Of a DNA stretch of 63,236 bases, positions 27,735 to 36,708 are shown in pieces. This DNA comes from Candidatus Acetothermia bacterium JdFR-48 (GTDB taxonomy: Bacteria > Bipolaricaulota > Bipolaricaulia > Bipolaricaulales > Bipolaricaulaceae). Below the pieces are notes generated by a model. That model was given only the letters and a program-made list of their open reading frames with translations. It had not been told where the DNA came from and made no database searches. Position numbers and translations under genes: made by a program. Position 1 is the stretch's first letter. Each line of letters starts with the position of its first letter. The stretch is taken from the NCBI GenBank assembly GCA_002011425.1, contig MTNJ01000039.1:1-63236 (forward strand), in the 5' to 3' direction.

Positions 27735-28358
27735 TCAGGTCCCGAAGAGCCGATCCCCGGCGTCGCCGAGCCCGGGGAGGATGTAGCCGTGGTCGTTCAA
27801 CTCACGGTCCACCGCAGCGGCATAAATGGGGACGCGCGGATGGGTCTCCTGGAATACCCGTACACCCTCGGGGGCCGCGACGAGACACAGGAACCGCACG
27901 TCCTCGCCTCCCTCATCCTTCACCAGGCGCACCGCTTCCACCGCCGAGCCCCCGGTGGCGAGCATGGGGTCCACCACGATCACCAGCGCCTCCCGTAGGT
28001 TCTTGGGAAGCTTCTTGTAGTAGACGTGGGGCTTGAGGGTCACCGGGTCGCGGTAGATCCCGATGTGGCCCACGCGGGCATTGGGGATGAGCCGCAGCAC
28101 CCCCTCCGTCATAACGATTCCTGCCCGGAGTATCGGGATTAAAACTACGGGCCGCGCGAGCTCATGCCCTTTGGTACACTCAAGGGGAGTTTCCACCTCC
28201 ACCTCGCGCAGCGGAAAATCGCGGGTGATCTCATAGACCATAAATGCCGTAAGTTCCTCGAGTAGCTGACGGAAGAGGAGCCTATCGGTGGATTTGTCCC
28301 GGAGCTTGGTAAGCTTCGCCCGGATCAGGGGATGGTCGATCACCGTCAGCCTGCCCAT
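27735..28358 (-). CDS. upp: Uracil phosphoribosyltransferase
   Basis: It salvages uracil to UMP with PRPP. It is 207 residues, the standard length. The N-terminus has HPLIRAKLTKLRDKSTD, the middle has VVLIPILRAGIVMTEGV, the PRPP loop is VVDPMLATGGSAVEAV and the C-terminus is YILPGLGDAGDRLFGT, all canonical for Upp. It precedes the SDR gene by 18 nt. Confidence 0.95.
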   Translation of the reverse strand: MGRLTVIDHPLIRAKLTKLRDKSTDRLLFRQLLEELTAFMVYEITRDFPLREVEVETPLECTKGHELARPVVLIPILRAGIVMTEGVLRLIPNARVGHIGIYRDPVTLKPHVYYKKLPKNLREALVIVVDPMLATGGSAVEAVRLVKDEGGEDVRFLCLVAAPEGVRVFQETHPRVPIYAAAVDRELNDHGYILPGLGDAGDRLFGT

Positions 28359-28488
28359 GGTCTGGGCGAGGGTACTCCTTCTCCCCGAGTTTTCAAGACG
28401 GATCGTAGTTGAGCGAGGAGATCACCGAACGATGACTTTCTCCGTATCCATTCAGTTTGAAGAAGCAGTCGTTTGGGGTCAAGAGCGT

Positions 28489-29328
28489 TCAGGAAACCCT
28501 GCGGGCGCGCTCGGGGAACTCGTCCACGTGCTGACAGCGAGGGCAGAAATTGGTGCGTTGGCCCCCCAGCAGTACTTCGCCGATGGTGGTCCCACATTCT
28601 GTGCAGGGCTTGCCCGCTCGCCCGTGGACCCTGAGGAACGAACGCTCCTCCTCTTGGTAGAGGCCATCGCCCACCCGGGCCTTGATCTCGGCAATGGACC
28701 ACCGGAGGACCTCCGGGATCGCTCGCCGCAGGCGTTCGACTTCCCCGTCGTCCAGTGTGTGAGCGTAGCGGAAGGGTGAGAGCCGCGCGACGAAGAGGAT
28801 TTCGTCCGCATAGGCGTTTCCAATCCCAGCGATGAGCTTCTGATCGATGAGCAACTTCTTTATCTGGCGACGTTTCCTCGCGACGAGCTTCCTGAACGCC
28901 TCCGAGGTGAAGTCCTCGCTGAGGGGTTCTACCCCTAGCCCGGCGAGGGGCTCCTCATTCAAGGAAGGGAGGAGCCAGCCACGGGAGAGCTTTGGAAAGC
29001 CGGCCTCGATCACACGGACGTCGTTCCCATCGTCAAGTTCCAGCCGGAAGACGGTGCTCTTGGTGGCATCGTAACGGGATAGCCCGTGCCATACCCAACC
29101 GGCCCGCATCAGGTGTATGGCGAGGTAGAGGCCGCTGCCCAAGTGAAAGAGGAGGTACTTCCCCCGCCTCCCGAGACCCGTGATCTCCCGCCCTACCACT
29201 TCTCCCAGCGGGAGATCGGTGGACTGCAAAAAGGCCGGATGCAGGGCCTGGGCCCCCCGGATCGTCCTCCCGACGACCCGGGGGGCCAAGTTCGCGACGA
29301 TTACCTCGAGATCGGGGAGCTCGGGCAT
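28489..29328 (-). CDS. mutM: Formamidopyrimidine-DNA glycosylase
   Basis: It excises oxidised purines such as 8-oxoguanine and cleaves the abasic site. It is 279 residues. The catalytic Pro2 and Glu3 are intact (MPELPDLEV, with Asp in place of the usual Glu6), Lys57 is in RRGKYLLF, the helix-two-turn-helix has LIAGIGNAYADEILF, and the C-terminal zinc finger has CTEC and CPRC pairs separated by 17 residues. MutM rather than Nei is favoured by the Lys57 context. Confidence 0.93.
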   Translation of the reverse strand: MPELPDLEVIVANLAPRVVGRTIRGAQALHPAFLQSTDLPLGEVVGREITGLGRRGKYLLFHLGSGLYLAIHLMRAGWVWHGLSRYDATKSTVFRLELDDGNDVRVIEAGFPKLSRGWLLPSLNEEPLAGLGVEPLSEDFTSEAFRKLVARKRRQIKKLLIDQKLIAGIGNAYADEILFVARLSPFRYAHTLDDGEVERLRRAIPEVLRWSIAEIKARVGDGLYQEEERSFLRVHGRAGKPCTECGTTIGEVLLGGQRTNFCPRCQHVDEFPERARRVS

Positions 29329-29343
29329 CCCTCGAGCTTATGG

Positions 29344-29901
29344 CTAGTCGTCCCCGTTACAGCATCCGAGGAAGAATGTGACCCTACAGGGGGACGGGAG
29401 ACAACAGCTCGGCTTGGGAAGGCAGCAGCTTGGACGCCTGTATACCTTGATGTACGGTTTGCAGAACGAGACGCCGCACGGCTTGGACCTCAGGATGGTC
29501 CAGCAACAAGGTGTTCTCTCCACGATCTTTATCGCCGTCCTGTACTCGCCCTTGGTGGTGGTAATCACGATGTTGTAGAAACTCGCGGCGACCTGTTGGC
29601 CGGCCAGGTCCCTTTGATCCCACTGAATCTCGGTGCCCGGTGCCACGGGTTCGGTAAAGGTGTATTCGTAAACCAGGGCGCCGTCCAGGGTCTCGATGCG
29701 CCAGCCGACGATGAGCTCGTCCGTAGGACAACAGAAGAAGCCGAAGGGGATTACCAGCTTGAAATAGACGGTCTCCCCCACCCAAAAGGCAGTGTAGCAG
29801 CACGGTTCTTCGGGTTCGGGACAACATGCCCCCCCGAACCCATAGCCCAAGCTCCCCATCGCCATCGTGAGCAACGCCACAAGCACAAGAGCCCTCTTCA
29901 T
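29344..29901 (-). CDS. Cysteine-pair-rich exported protein with FlgD-like Ig motif
   Basis: A 185-residue protein with an N-terminal signal peptide (MKRALVLVALLTMAMGSLGY). The mature chain has 17 cysteines, 14 of them as seven vicinal Cys-Cys pairs, including a PSCCLPKPSCCLPSPC tail. The middle contains WDQRDLAGQQVAASFYNI (about residues 94-111), the pattern of FlgD/secretion-tail Ig-like beta domains. The start ATG 29901 follows ggaggt at 7 nt; GTG 29910 is less likely. No family is recognised. Cysteine pairs could serve metal binding, disulfide stabilisation or surface cross-linking. Confidence 0.75.
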   Translation of the reverse strand: MKRALVLVALLTMAMGSLGYGFGGACCPEPEEPCCYTAFWVGETVYFKLVIPFGFFCCPTDELIVGWRIETLDGALVYEYTFTEPVAPGTEIQWDQRDLAGQQVAASFYNIVITTTKGEYRTAIKIVERTPCCWTILRSKPCGVSFCKPYIKVYRRPSCCLPKPSCCLPSPCRVTFFLGCCNGDD

Positions 29902-29919
29902 ACACACCACCTCCGTTGC

Positions 29920-29972
29920 ATTGTACAGCGAGACACCGGGGCCGGTTTCACGTTTCCGTGATATAGATCACA
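29920..29972 (-). promoter_or_regulatory. Promoter with CRP/FNR-like palindrome upstream of the Cys-rich gene
   Basis: On the minus strand a TACAAT -10 box (29925-29920) precedes the Cys-rich gene. Farther upstream is TGTGATCTATATCACG (29972-29957), matching the CRP/FNR-family palindrome TGTGA-N6-TCACA in nine of ten positions. The site overlaps the stop of the 2-hydroxyacid dehydrogenase gene. Confidence 0.5.
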
Positions 29973-30948
29973 GTTTACTGGGCCATACGTTTGGGTTCAC
30001 TAGGTTGCCGGGCCGTTCGCCGCGCAGGGCGGCGAGGACGCCGGCCACGGCCAGTGAAGCCATGCGTCGGCGGGTGTCCAGGGTGGCAGAGCCGATGTGC
30101 GGGGTAAGAACCACGTTGTCGAGCTCCAGGAGCTCGGGGTGGACCTCCGGCTCCCGCTCGAATACGTCGAGAGCGGCTCCGGCGATCCTCCCATCCTTGA
30201 GGGCGCGTACTAGGGCCCCCTCCTCCACCACTGGACCCCGGGCGATGTTCACCAAGTAGGCGGAACGCTTCATGAGGGAGAACTCACGCTCTCCGATGAG
30301 ATGATATGTCTCAGGGGTGAGTGGCACACACAGGACGACGAAATCGCTCTCGCGCAAGAGCTCTTCCAAGGGAACGTAGCGACAGCCGAGTTCGGGCTCG
30401 AGGTCTGGCTTCGGAGTACGGGAATGGTAGAGGACCTTCATCGAGAAACATTTGGCCCTCCGGGCGACAGCGGCCCCGATCCTCCCTAGGCCCACGATAC
30501 CCAGGGTCGCTCCCCATACGTCCCGGCCGAGGTAGGGGGGCATGAACGACCAACCAGGGAAGCCCTCAACGCGGAGGCGTTTGTCCAATTCCACCACCCG
30601 GCGGGCGACGGCGAGCATCAGGGCGAAGGTCAGGTCGGCCACGGTCTCGGTGAGGACTCCCGGGGTGTTCAGGACCACGACCTTCCGTGCGTTCGCCTCC
30701 TGGAGGTCGATGTTGTCCACCCCGACCCCAAGGTTGGCGACGATCTTCAGTTCGGGAGCAGCGGCAAGGACCTCCCGATCGACCTTGGTGGACAGGGGCA
30801 CGATGAGGACCTCGGCATCGGCTACGCCCCGGAGGAGCTCCTCCCGGGAAACGACGTCCCCGGGGTACATCTCCACCTCGTGCCCCGCCCGTGTCAATCT
30901 CTCGATTGTCTCGGGAAATATCCGGCAGCTGATGAAGATCCGCGCCAT
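29968..30948 (-). CDS. D-2-hydroxyacid dehydrogenase (glyoxylate/hydroxypyruvate reductase-like)
   Basis: This NAD(P)-dependent enzyme reduces 2-oxoacids such as glyoxylate or hydroxypyruvate. It is 326 residues. Seen are NLGVGVDNIDL, the Rossmann loop GIVGLGRIGAAVARRA, the substrate Arg in VNIARGPVVEE, Glu in FEREPEVHPEL and the catalytic His in LTPHIGSAT. The pattern fits the GyaR/GhrB type. It follows the ABC permease gene with 9 nt between them. Confidence 0.88.
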   Translation of the reverse strand: MARIFISCRIFPETIERLTRAGHEVEMYPGDVVSREELLRGVADAEVLIVPLSTKVDREVLAAAPELKIVANLGVGVDNIDLQEANARKVVVLNTPGVLTETVADLTFALMLAVARRVVELDKRLRVEGFPGWSFMPPYLGRDVWGATLGIVGLGRIGAAVARRAKCFSMKVLYHSRTPKPDLEPELGCRYVPLEELLRESDFVVLCVPLTPETYHLIGEREFSLMKRSAYLVNIARGPVVEEGALVRALKDGRIAGAALDVFEREPEVHPELLELDNVVLTPHIGSATLDTRRRMASLAVAGVLAALRGERPGNLVNPNVWPSKL

Positions 30949-30957
30949 CGCACCACC

Positions 30958-32127
30958 TCATTCGTAGCGCAACGCCTCCACAGGATCGAGCTTGGCCGCG
31001 GCCCGGGCCGGCAATAGCCCCGCGATGGCCCCCACTAGGAACGAGAACCCGAGCGCTCCGAGGACGAGCCACCACGAGATCCCGTACTCCAGGACCCGTG
31101 TCCCCAGGGCCCGCTTGGCGGCGGTGACGGCGGCGAAATTGAGGAACGACCCGATCCCGGTACCCAGAGCTCCCCCGACCAGCCCCATCAGGCCTGATTC
31201 CATGAGGAAGATGAGGGCGATCTGGGAGTTCCGGGCGCCCACGGCCTTCATTACCCCGATCTCCCGGGTGCGCTCGAGGACCGCGGTGTACATGGTGTTC
31301 ATGACCCCGATCCCGCCCACGAGCAACGCGATCCCCGCGATCCCTCCGAGGAAGGCCCCCAGGATCCCCAGGGCCCGCTGTACCACCTCGTGCACCTCCT
31401 CCATGGTCTGCACGGAGAGGTCCCGGCGGCCGCGGCTACGGTAAAGGAAGTTCTCGATGCGCTTGGCCGTCTGGCCCACGTCGTCCCCTGGGGCGACCCG
31501 CACAAGCGCCATGGTGACGCCCTCCTCCCCGAGCAGTTCCTGTAGGTCCGCGAGCGGGAGGATGATGGCGTCCTCGTCCAAGCGGCTGTCGGCACTATAG
31601 ATCCCGACCACCTTGAAAGGGTGGTCTTCTATCTGCAACGTGCTCCCGGCCCGGAGGTCGAGCTCCCTGGCCACCTCACGTCCGAGGATGACCACGCCCC
31701 GCTCGTCCGGGGAGAACCCCCGGCCTGCCACTATCTCCACCTTGAAGAAGGAGAAGATGTTCTCTGAGACTCCAAGGGCATCGAGAAATCCCTCATTACC
31801 ATCGGCCTTTACGTAGACGCTTTGGAAGTTCAGGAGGCCAATCTCCTCCACGCCCTCCACTTCGGTGAGGCTTTCCGTGTCGAGCTCGAACGAGGTGCTG
31901 AAGCTCGAGGGCCCCCCGAACCCCCCGCCCAGTTCCCCGGGGAGGATCATGACCACGTCGTACCCTAGCTCCTCGAACGAGCGGCGCACCGCGAGCTGCA
32001 TGGATTCTCCTAGCGATACCAGTGCCACCACGGCGGTGATCCCGATGAGGATCCCGGTGATGGTAAGCCAGCTCCGCTTTTTGCGGTGGAGGAGCCCGCG
32101 CACGGCGATCCCCATGAGGTCAAGCAT
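30958..32127 (-). CDS. MacB-type ABC transporter permease
   Basis: A 389-residue permease with an N-terminal TM (about residues 20-42, ILIGITAVVALVSLGES), a large extracytoplasmic MacB-PCD domain (about 45-260) and three C-terminal TMs of the FtsX fold (ending FLVGAIAGLLPARAAAKLDPVEALRYE). Such systems export or transduce across the envelope rather than import. It overlaps its ATPase gene by 8 nt. The third gene upstream encodes an exported protein, which may be its cargo or periplasmic partner. Confidence 0.9.
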   Translation of the reverse strand: MLDLMGIAVRGLLHRKKRSWLTITGILIGITAVVALVSLGESMQLAVRRSFEELGYDVVMILPGELGGGFGGPSSFSTSFELDTESLTEVEGVEEIGLLNFQSVYVKADGNEGFLDALGVSENIFSFFKVEIVAGRGFSPDERGVVILGREVARELDLRAGSTLQIEDHPFKVVGIYSADSRLDEDAIILPLADLQELLGEEGVTMALVRVAPGDDVGQTAKRIENFLYRSRGRRDLSVQTMEEVHEVVQRALGILGAFLGGIAGIALLVGGIGVMNTMYTAVLERTREIGVMKAVGARNSQIALIFLMESGLMGLVGGALGTGIGSFLNFAAVTAAKRALGTRVLEYGISWWLVLGALGFSFLVGAIAGLLPARAAAKLDPVEALRYE

Positions 32128-32818
32128 CGGAAGCCTCCACGATGTGTCCGTCCCGGATCCGGAGCCTTCTTTTGGCTGCTGTGGCCACCTCGGGGTCATG
32201 GGTGACTACCACCACGGTCACGCCCTCCACGTTCGTCTCGGAGAGAAGGGAGAGGACACCGTGGCCGGTTTCGGAATCGAGGTTTCCTGTGGGCTCATCC
32301 GCGAGGAGGAGGTCAGGGAAATTCGCCAGGGCCCGGGCGATGGCCACCCGCTGCTGTTCCCCACCGGAGAGCTCCGCGGGGAGGTGTCGTTCGCGCTCCC
32401 GGAGGCCAACACGGGACAGAAGCTCCCGCGCCCGGGCGAGCCTTTCCCTCCGGGGCACCCCGGCGAAAACCATGGGGAGCTCGACGTTCCCCAACGCGGT
32501 GAGGTTGGGGGAGAGGTTGAAGCTCTGGAAGACGAAGCCCACCCGGCGGTTCCTGATCCGGGCGAGCGCGGCCGACCGCATGGTAGAGACGTCTGTCCCC
32601 TCAAACAGGACCTTTCCCTCCGTGGGCCGGTCCAAGCACCCCATGAGATGTAGGAGGGTGGACTTACCCGAGCCCGAAGGACCCATCACCGCGAGGAATT
32701 CGCCTCGTCGGACCGCGAGATCCACCCCCCGCAGGGCCTCTACCGTGATCCTCCCGCGCCTGCCCATATGGTAGATCTTCCAGACGCCCAAGAGTTCTAC
32801 GATGGCTTCATCTCTCAT
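32120..32818 (-). CDS. MacB/LolD-type ABC transporter ATPase
   Basis: The 232-residue ATP-binding partner of the permease. It has the Walker A motif MGPSGSGKSTLLHLMG, the Q loop FVFQSFNL, the signature ELSGGEQQRVAIARAL, Walker B LLLADEPTGNLD and the H-loop VVVTHD. The GNLDSETG sequence is typical of the LolD/MacB group. It overlaps the upstream exported-protein gene by 11 nt. Confidence 0.93.
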   Translation of the reverse strand: MRDEAIVELLGVWKIYHMGRRGRITVEALRGVDLAVRRGEFLAVMGPSGSGKSTLLHLMGCLDRPTEGKVLFEGTDVSTMRSAALARIRNRRVGFVFQSFNLSPNLTALGNVELPMVFAGVPRRERLARARELLSRVGLRERERHLPAELSGGEQQRVAIARALANFPDLLLADEPTGNLDSETGHGVLSLLSETNVEGVTVVVVTHDPEVATAAKRRLRIRDGHIVEASDA

Positions 32819-33392
32819 GCTTGAATTCGACGAGCTCTATTTCTTCCACCAGTCGATATTCCCCTTCGTCCTTTTCCTCTACCCGCAGATACGGGGGAAA
32901 GAAGAGAAGGGCGCGGTGGGGAAGCCGAGGTATGTATACGATGGCGCGCTGGTCCGGATAGCTTGGATGGACATATGTTCCGGCCACCACCGGGATTCCC
33001 AGGACCTCGTCTTCCCGCTCGGTGATGAGACGGGCCCGTTCCCGGAGGAGGTAGCTCCTTCCTACCTCTATCTTCTTATCCCATAAGGAGAAAAGGGGGG
33101 CGAGGGGGAGCATGCCCATGCCCTCCTCGAGCAAGCCCGCACCCATAAAGACACCGAAGAGGGAGAACTCCTCGGAAGCAGAGACCTCTCTGACGAAGGT
33201 CACCAGTACCTCATATGCGTCCCCTTTCGGCAGCACCTCGAGTACCCAGCTGTACGGGGGCTTATCCGGCACGCGGACCTCGTAGCGGAGGAACGTGTAG
33301 CCCCCGGGATAGGGAAGCTCGGGTAGAAACCCTTGGGCGTAAACGCCGAGTCCAAATGCACCCATCAAAGCCAAGACCGTTAGAACCTTCAT
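32808..33392 (-). CDS. Exported protein in the MacB-type operon, unknown function
   Basis: A 194-residue protein with a short signal peptide (MKVLTVLALMGAFGLGVYAQ) and a beta-rich mature part (PYPGGYTFLRYEVRVPDKPP, YLRVEEKDEGEYRLVEEIE). I do not recognise the family. It is first in the operon, ahead of the ABC ATPase and permease, which suggests that it is an envelope partner or target of that transporter. ATG 33392 is preceded by aggtg at suitable spacing; ATG 33398 is also possible. Confidence 0.65.
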   Translation of the reverse strand: MKVLTVLALMGAFGLGVYAQGFLPELPYPGGYTFLRYEVRVPDKPPYSWVLEVLPKGDAYEVLVTFVREVSASEEFSLFGVFMGAGLLEEGMGMLPLAPLFSLWDKKIEVGRSYLLRERARLITEREDEVLGIPVVAGTYVHPSYPDQRAIVYIPRLPHRALLFFPPYLRVEEKDEGEYRLVEEIELVEFKHER

Positions 33393-33431
33393 GTCCATCA
33401 CCTGGGAGCTTGTATCCGGAACGGCCGAGGT

Positions 33432-33460
33432 TTGCAACAACCGTGCCGCTCTCCTATTTT
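33432..33460 (+). promoter_or_regulatory. Candidate sigma-70-type promoter
   Basis: TTGCAA (33432-33437) and TATTTT (33455-33460) are spaced by 17 nt, 24 nt upstream of ATG 33485, which also has a ggaggtgg ribosome binding site. Confidence 0.5.
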
Positions 33461-33484
33461 TACCCCGGGAGGTGGAGCACAGGG

Positions 33485-33808
33485 ATGATCGTTGAATTCA
33501 CGATCTCGCCGATAGGCGTGGGGGAGAGCCTGAGCAAGTTCGTGGCGGAGGTGATCGACCTCGTGGACAAAAGCGGCCTCCCCTACCTCCTCACTCCCAT
33601 GGGAACCATCGTGGAGGGAGAATGGGACGAGGTGATGGATTTGATAAAGCGCTGTCACCACCGGGTTCGCGAACTGGCGCCCCGGGTGGTGACCCGGATC
33701 TACATCGACGACCGTCCGGGAAGGAAGGGGCTCCTCGAGTACAAGACCAAGTCCGTCGAGGAGAAACTCGGGCGGAAAATCCGGCGGACCCACTTTGAGG
33801 CTGAATAA
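33485..33808 (+). CDS. MTH1187/YqgV family (thiamine-binding-like) protein
   Basis: A 107-residue ferredoxin-like-fold protein of the MTH1187/YqgV (DUF77) family. Motifs are FTISPIGVGESLSKFVAEV, the central LLTPMGTIVEGEWDEVM and RVVTRIYIDDRPGRKG. Some members bind thiamine or other small ligands; no enzymatic role is established. The start is ATG 33485. It overlaps rluB by 14 nt. Confidence 0.88.
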   Translation: MIVEFTISPIGVGESLSKFVAEVIDLVDKSGLPYLLTPMGTIVEGEWDEVMDLIKRCHHRVRELAPRVVTRIYIDDRPGRKGLLEYKTKSVEEKLGRKIRRTHFEAE

Positions 33809-34496
33809 GTTCCTCCAGGCCGCGGGGATGGCCTCGCGTCGGGGAGCGGATGAGCTTATCCGCGCGGGGAGAGTCACGGTCAACGGGAAAGTGGTGCACG
33901 AACCTTGGCATGAGGTGGATCCAGAACGCGACACTGTGGAGGTAGATGGGAGGCCCAGCGCCATTCAGCGAGAAAAACACTACTTCAAGCTCTACAAACC
34001 CCGGGGGATAGTGAGCACCCTGCGTGACCCCCATGCGAAGGGGACTCTGGCGGAGTTCGTCCCAGAGGGACAGCGGCTCGTGCCCGCAGGGAGGCTGGAC
34101 AGGGACTCGGAGGGGCTCGTGATCCTCACCGATGACGGGGACTTGGTGTACCGCCTAACCCACCCGCGCTTCGAGGTTCCCAAGAAATACCGGGTGATCC
34201 TGGACCGGTATGTGAAGCGGGCGGACCTAGAACGATTATCCCGGGGGATCGAACTCGAGGACGGGCCATTCCTCCCCGATGGTGTAAGGTGGCTGGGGCC
34301 ACGGGAGGTGGAGCTTGTGCTCCATGAGGGACGCAAGCGCGAAATTCGCCGGGCATTCCGGGCCCTCAGGTACGAGGTGAAGCGGCTTGTGCGGACAGCC
34401 ATGGGGCCTGTGGAGCTCGGGGACATGCGCCCCGGCGAGATCCGCCCACTGAGCGAAGAGGAACTACGAGCCCTGGAAATTGCGGGGGTAGGATGA
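33795..34496 (+). CDS. rluB: 16S/23S rRNA pseudouridine synthase (RsuA/RluB family), TTG start
   Basis: It isomerises a specific uridine in rRNA. The 233-residue protein begins with an S4 RNA-binding domain (RLNKFLQAAGMASRRGADELI, given here in parts: RLNKFLQAAG and ASRRGADELI) and has the catalytic motif PAGRLDRDSEGLVILTDDG, followed by KKYRV and EGRKREIRR. The start is TTG 33795, where the protein matches the family N-terminus exactly; it lies within the preceding gene. RsuA, RluB and RluE cannot be distinguished without alignment. Confidence 0.88.
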   Translation: MRLNKFLQAAGMASRRGADELIRAGRVTVNGKVVHEPWHEVDPERDTVEVDGRPSAIQREKHYFKLYKPRGIVSTLRDPHAKGTLAEFVPEGQRLVPAGRLDRDSEGLVILTDDGDLVYRLTHPRFEVPKKYRVILDRYVKRADLERLSRGIELEDGPFLPDGVRWLGPREVELVLHEGRKREIRRAFRALRYEVKRLVRTAMGPVELGDMRPGEIRPLSEEELRALEIAGVG

Positions 34497-36628
34497 TGCT
34501 GGAGGCATCGTTCTCCGAACTATGACGATGAAGTCACGGCGGAGCGGCTCGCCGCGGGGCTCCCTTGCGATCGCTGCCTACCCGAGCCGGCTGAAGCTCC
34601 TGGCGGGTCCTCGAGGGACAAGGGAAGCTTTCGGGTTACACCGAGGGATGTCGTTCCCGGGACGAGCTCGCGCGGTTCGCCGTGTCAACTAAGTCCGCCG
34701 TGGGCTCTCCCCCAGGTCGTTACCGCTTTCCCGGACCAAGCGGGTCTTCCTGGGGCGGTCCTTTGTCATCCTCGCCCCCACGGGGGAGGGAAAGACCGCC
34801 TTTGGCCTCGCCATGACGGCTTACCCCCACTCGCTTACTGGTGGAAGGGCACTCGCAGGCTTCGAAAGTTTGCCCCCCAGCGAAAAATCCCCGGCTTCAC
34901 CGGGAAGAAAGGGGAGTGGGAATCCATCGCAGTGGGGCGACTTCGACCTCCTCATCGCCACCAGCATGTTCCTTCTGCGGGATCATGGGCTCCTCCTGCA
35001 GGCTTTTTCCGAGCGGAGCGCTTGGGAGGACCGGGATATTTTCGTCATCGTGGAAGATGTGAATTAGCTCCCTACGGCCTCGCGTGATGTGGACCGGGCG
35101 CCCTCGCTCATCGGGTTCTCCCCGGAGGAGGGGGGAAGAGGCCTGGAGGCACTGGGGGGTCTCCTCGGCCATGGCCTCGCCGCGGCCCAAGCGGGTGGTC
35201 CTCCTGCAGGAGGAGGACCTCCCCTGCTACCACCGGATGAGGAAGAGGTTCCAGGGGGTCTCCGCGGAGCTCCAGTGGATCCTGGGAGATGAGGCCGCGC
35301 TCTCCGCGCTCGAGAGTACGGGCGTGGTCTCCCTGATCGTGAAGGACGGGAGGAAATTCATCGCCGTAGCCGACGCCTCGAGCTACCTCCGGTCATCGAG
35401 GTACGCCTCGCTCCTCTCCCTGGGATCTGCAGGGGATTGCGGTGCTTTTCTGGAGCGACCAGGTCGCCTTTCGGAGGGTTTGGGACCCCGGCCTTCGGTC
35501 CTCACTGCCCCAGGTGATCGAAATGATCCCCACGGGAGTTGATCGCGATCGGGAAAGGCTTCGGCGGCTTCTGCGTGGAGAGTCCCTGGAGGGTGGTGGA
35601 GTTACCCACAAGCCTCGGACCATGTCCCTCCGTCTTCGGACGGCCCCAGCACGGGGGGACAGGGAAATGCTCTTGCACGAGGCTGCCACCGGGGATCGGT
35701 TCCCCCTCGCCGCTATTATGGGCCACCTCGCCGACTTGGCCAGGAAGAGGGGGCCTACGGCGTGTTGGAGCGGAACAGGCGGTTCGTGTTCCTCTGCGCC
35801 TCGGCCCCGGTCTGCCACCGGTGCGGCGAGTAGACGACGCTCTCTCTGTGCCCACCACTGCGGCGTCGAGCACGACGTGGACAAATTACGGACCGTCGCA
35901 GACCTGCGGCCCTTGGTCCCTGGTGATCGACGGGGTCCTTGTGGGGACGGACCCCGAGGGGGAAAAGTTCGCCTGGGACGTATATCTCGCCCTGCGCCCC
36001 TTCAGGACGATCGAACGGGTGGAATTCCGCCTGGTGACGCCCCGGGCCATCGGGGAGGTGCGTCGCTTCCTACGGGGAATCGCGGAACCCCTGGTACGGC
36101 CCCAGATCGTGTGCCGCGCGCTGACCGTTGGGCGGGGTTTTCACAGTCCCAACACCTATCGAGACATTCCATTCGAAAAAATCCTTCCGCCTGGGGGGCA
36201 GACCCCGGTCCTCAGTTGGATGGTCGTCCGGGAGGAGGGCGCCGGAGGAGGAGATGCTTGATCGTGGCCGCGCTGGACGGGGTCGAGGTCCGGTTCAGGC
36301 TCGCGCCCGTTGCGGTGCTGAGAATCCCTGCAGTGCCACCGCCGACCCAGGGAGAAGTTCGTTCATCTCATGCGGGAGCGGGGACTGGGGTACCCACTCA
36401 CCTACGCTGCTCGGATCGTGAAGACCCTACTCGAGCACGGCTACATCGTGGAGGGTAAGGACTTCCTCCTTTCCGCGACGCATGGCCAAAAGATCCTCGC
36501 ATACCACACCACACGTTTCCCCCACTGGATAAGCGAGTCGTCATCCGGGGGCTCGAGGCCCAGATGGACACTGTGGAGGAGGGACGGCTCGATTGTCGGG
36601 AAGCGGTACGTAAACCTCGCTCTATAAT
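34497..36628 (+). pseudogene. rgy: Reverse gyrase remnant, multiply frameshifted and internally deleted
   Basis: Pieces of reverse gyrase follow one another in the correct order but in shifting frames. The N-terminal zinc finger is at 34512-34589 (DDEVTAERLAAGLPCDRCLP, with the first Cys pair changed to Ser and Tyr). The helicase Walker A region is at 34738-34812 (KRVFLGRSFVILAPTGEGKT). Next come LLIATSMFLL, VIVEDVN with an in-frame stop at 35065, then ASRDVDRAPSLIGFSPEE. After a deletion come VADASSYLRSSRYASLL, TGVDRDRERLRRLLRGE (about 35550), a CHRCGE finger remnant, then the toprim/topoisomerase stretch VLVGTDPEGEKFAWDVYLAL (about 35936) and GGQTPVLSWMV (about 36200), and finally GYPLTYAARIVKTLLEHGYI. 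The whole is about 2.1 kb against more than 3 kb for an intact gene. The topoisomerase Tyr motif is not found. Confidence 0.88.
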
Positions 36629-36646
36629 TGAAAAGACCGGAGGGAC

Positions 36647-36675
36647 TTGAATACACAACGGGGCAAACGTACATT
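36647..36675 (+). promoter_or_regulatory. Candidate promoter of the hrcA-like gene
   Basis: TTGAAT (36647-36652) and TACATT (36670-36675) are separated by exactly 17 nt, with ATG 36709 about 33 nt downstream. I looked for a CIRCE inverted repeat (GAGTGCTAA type) here and did not find one. Confidence 0.55.
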
Positions 36676-36708
36676 ATTTTTTCAGAGTCGAGAGTGGGTG
36701 TAACTGAA

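Noticed and set aside
26901..27998. A 365-codon plus-strand open frame
   Set aside because: It runs antisense across the SDR and upp genes, whose family motifs are unmistakable.
35442..36458. A 338-codon open frame in the reverse gyrase region taken as an intact gene
   Set aside because: Only its first part matches reverse gyrase; later parts match in other frames, so the open frame is a by-product of G+C-rich decay.
36600..36708. CIRCE element expected before hrcA
   Set aside because: No TTAGCACTC/GAGTGCTAA-type inverted repeat is present, only a standard promoter.
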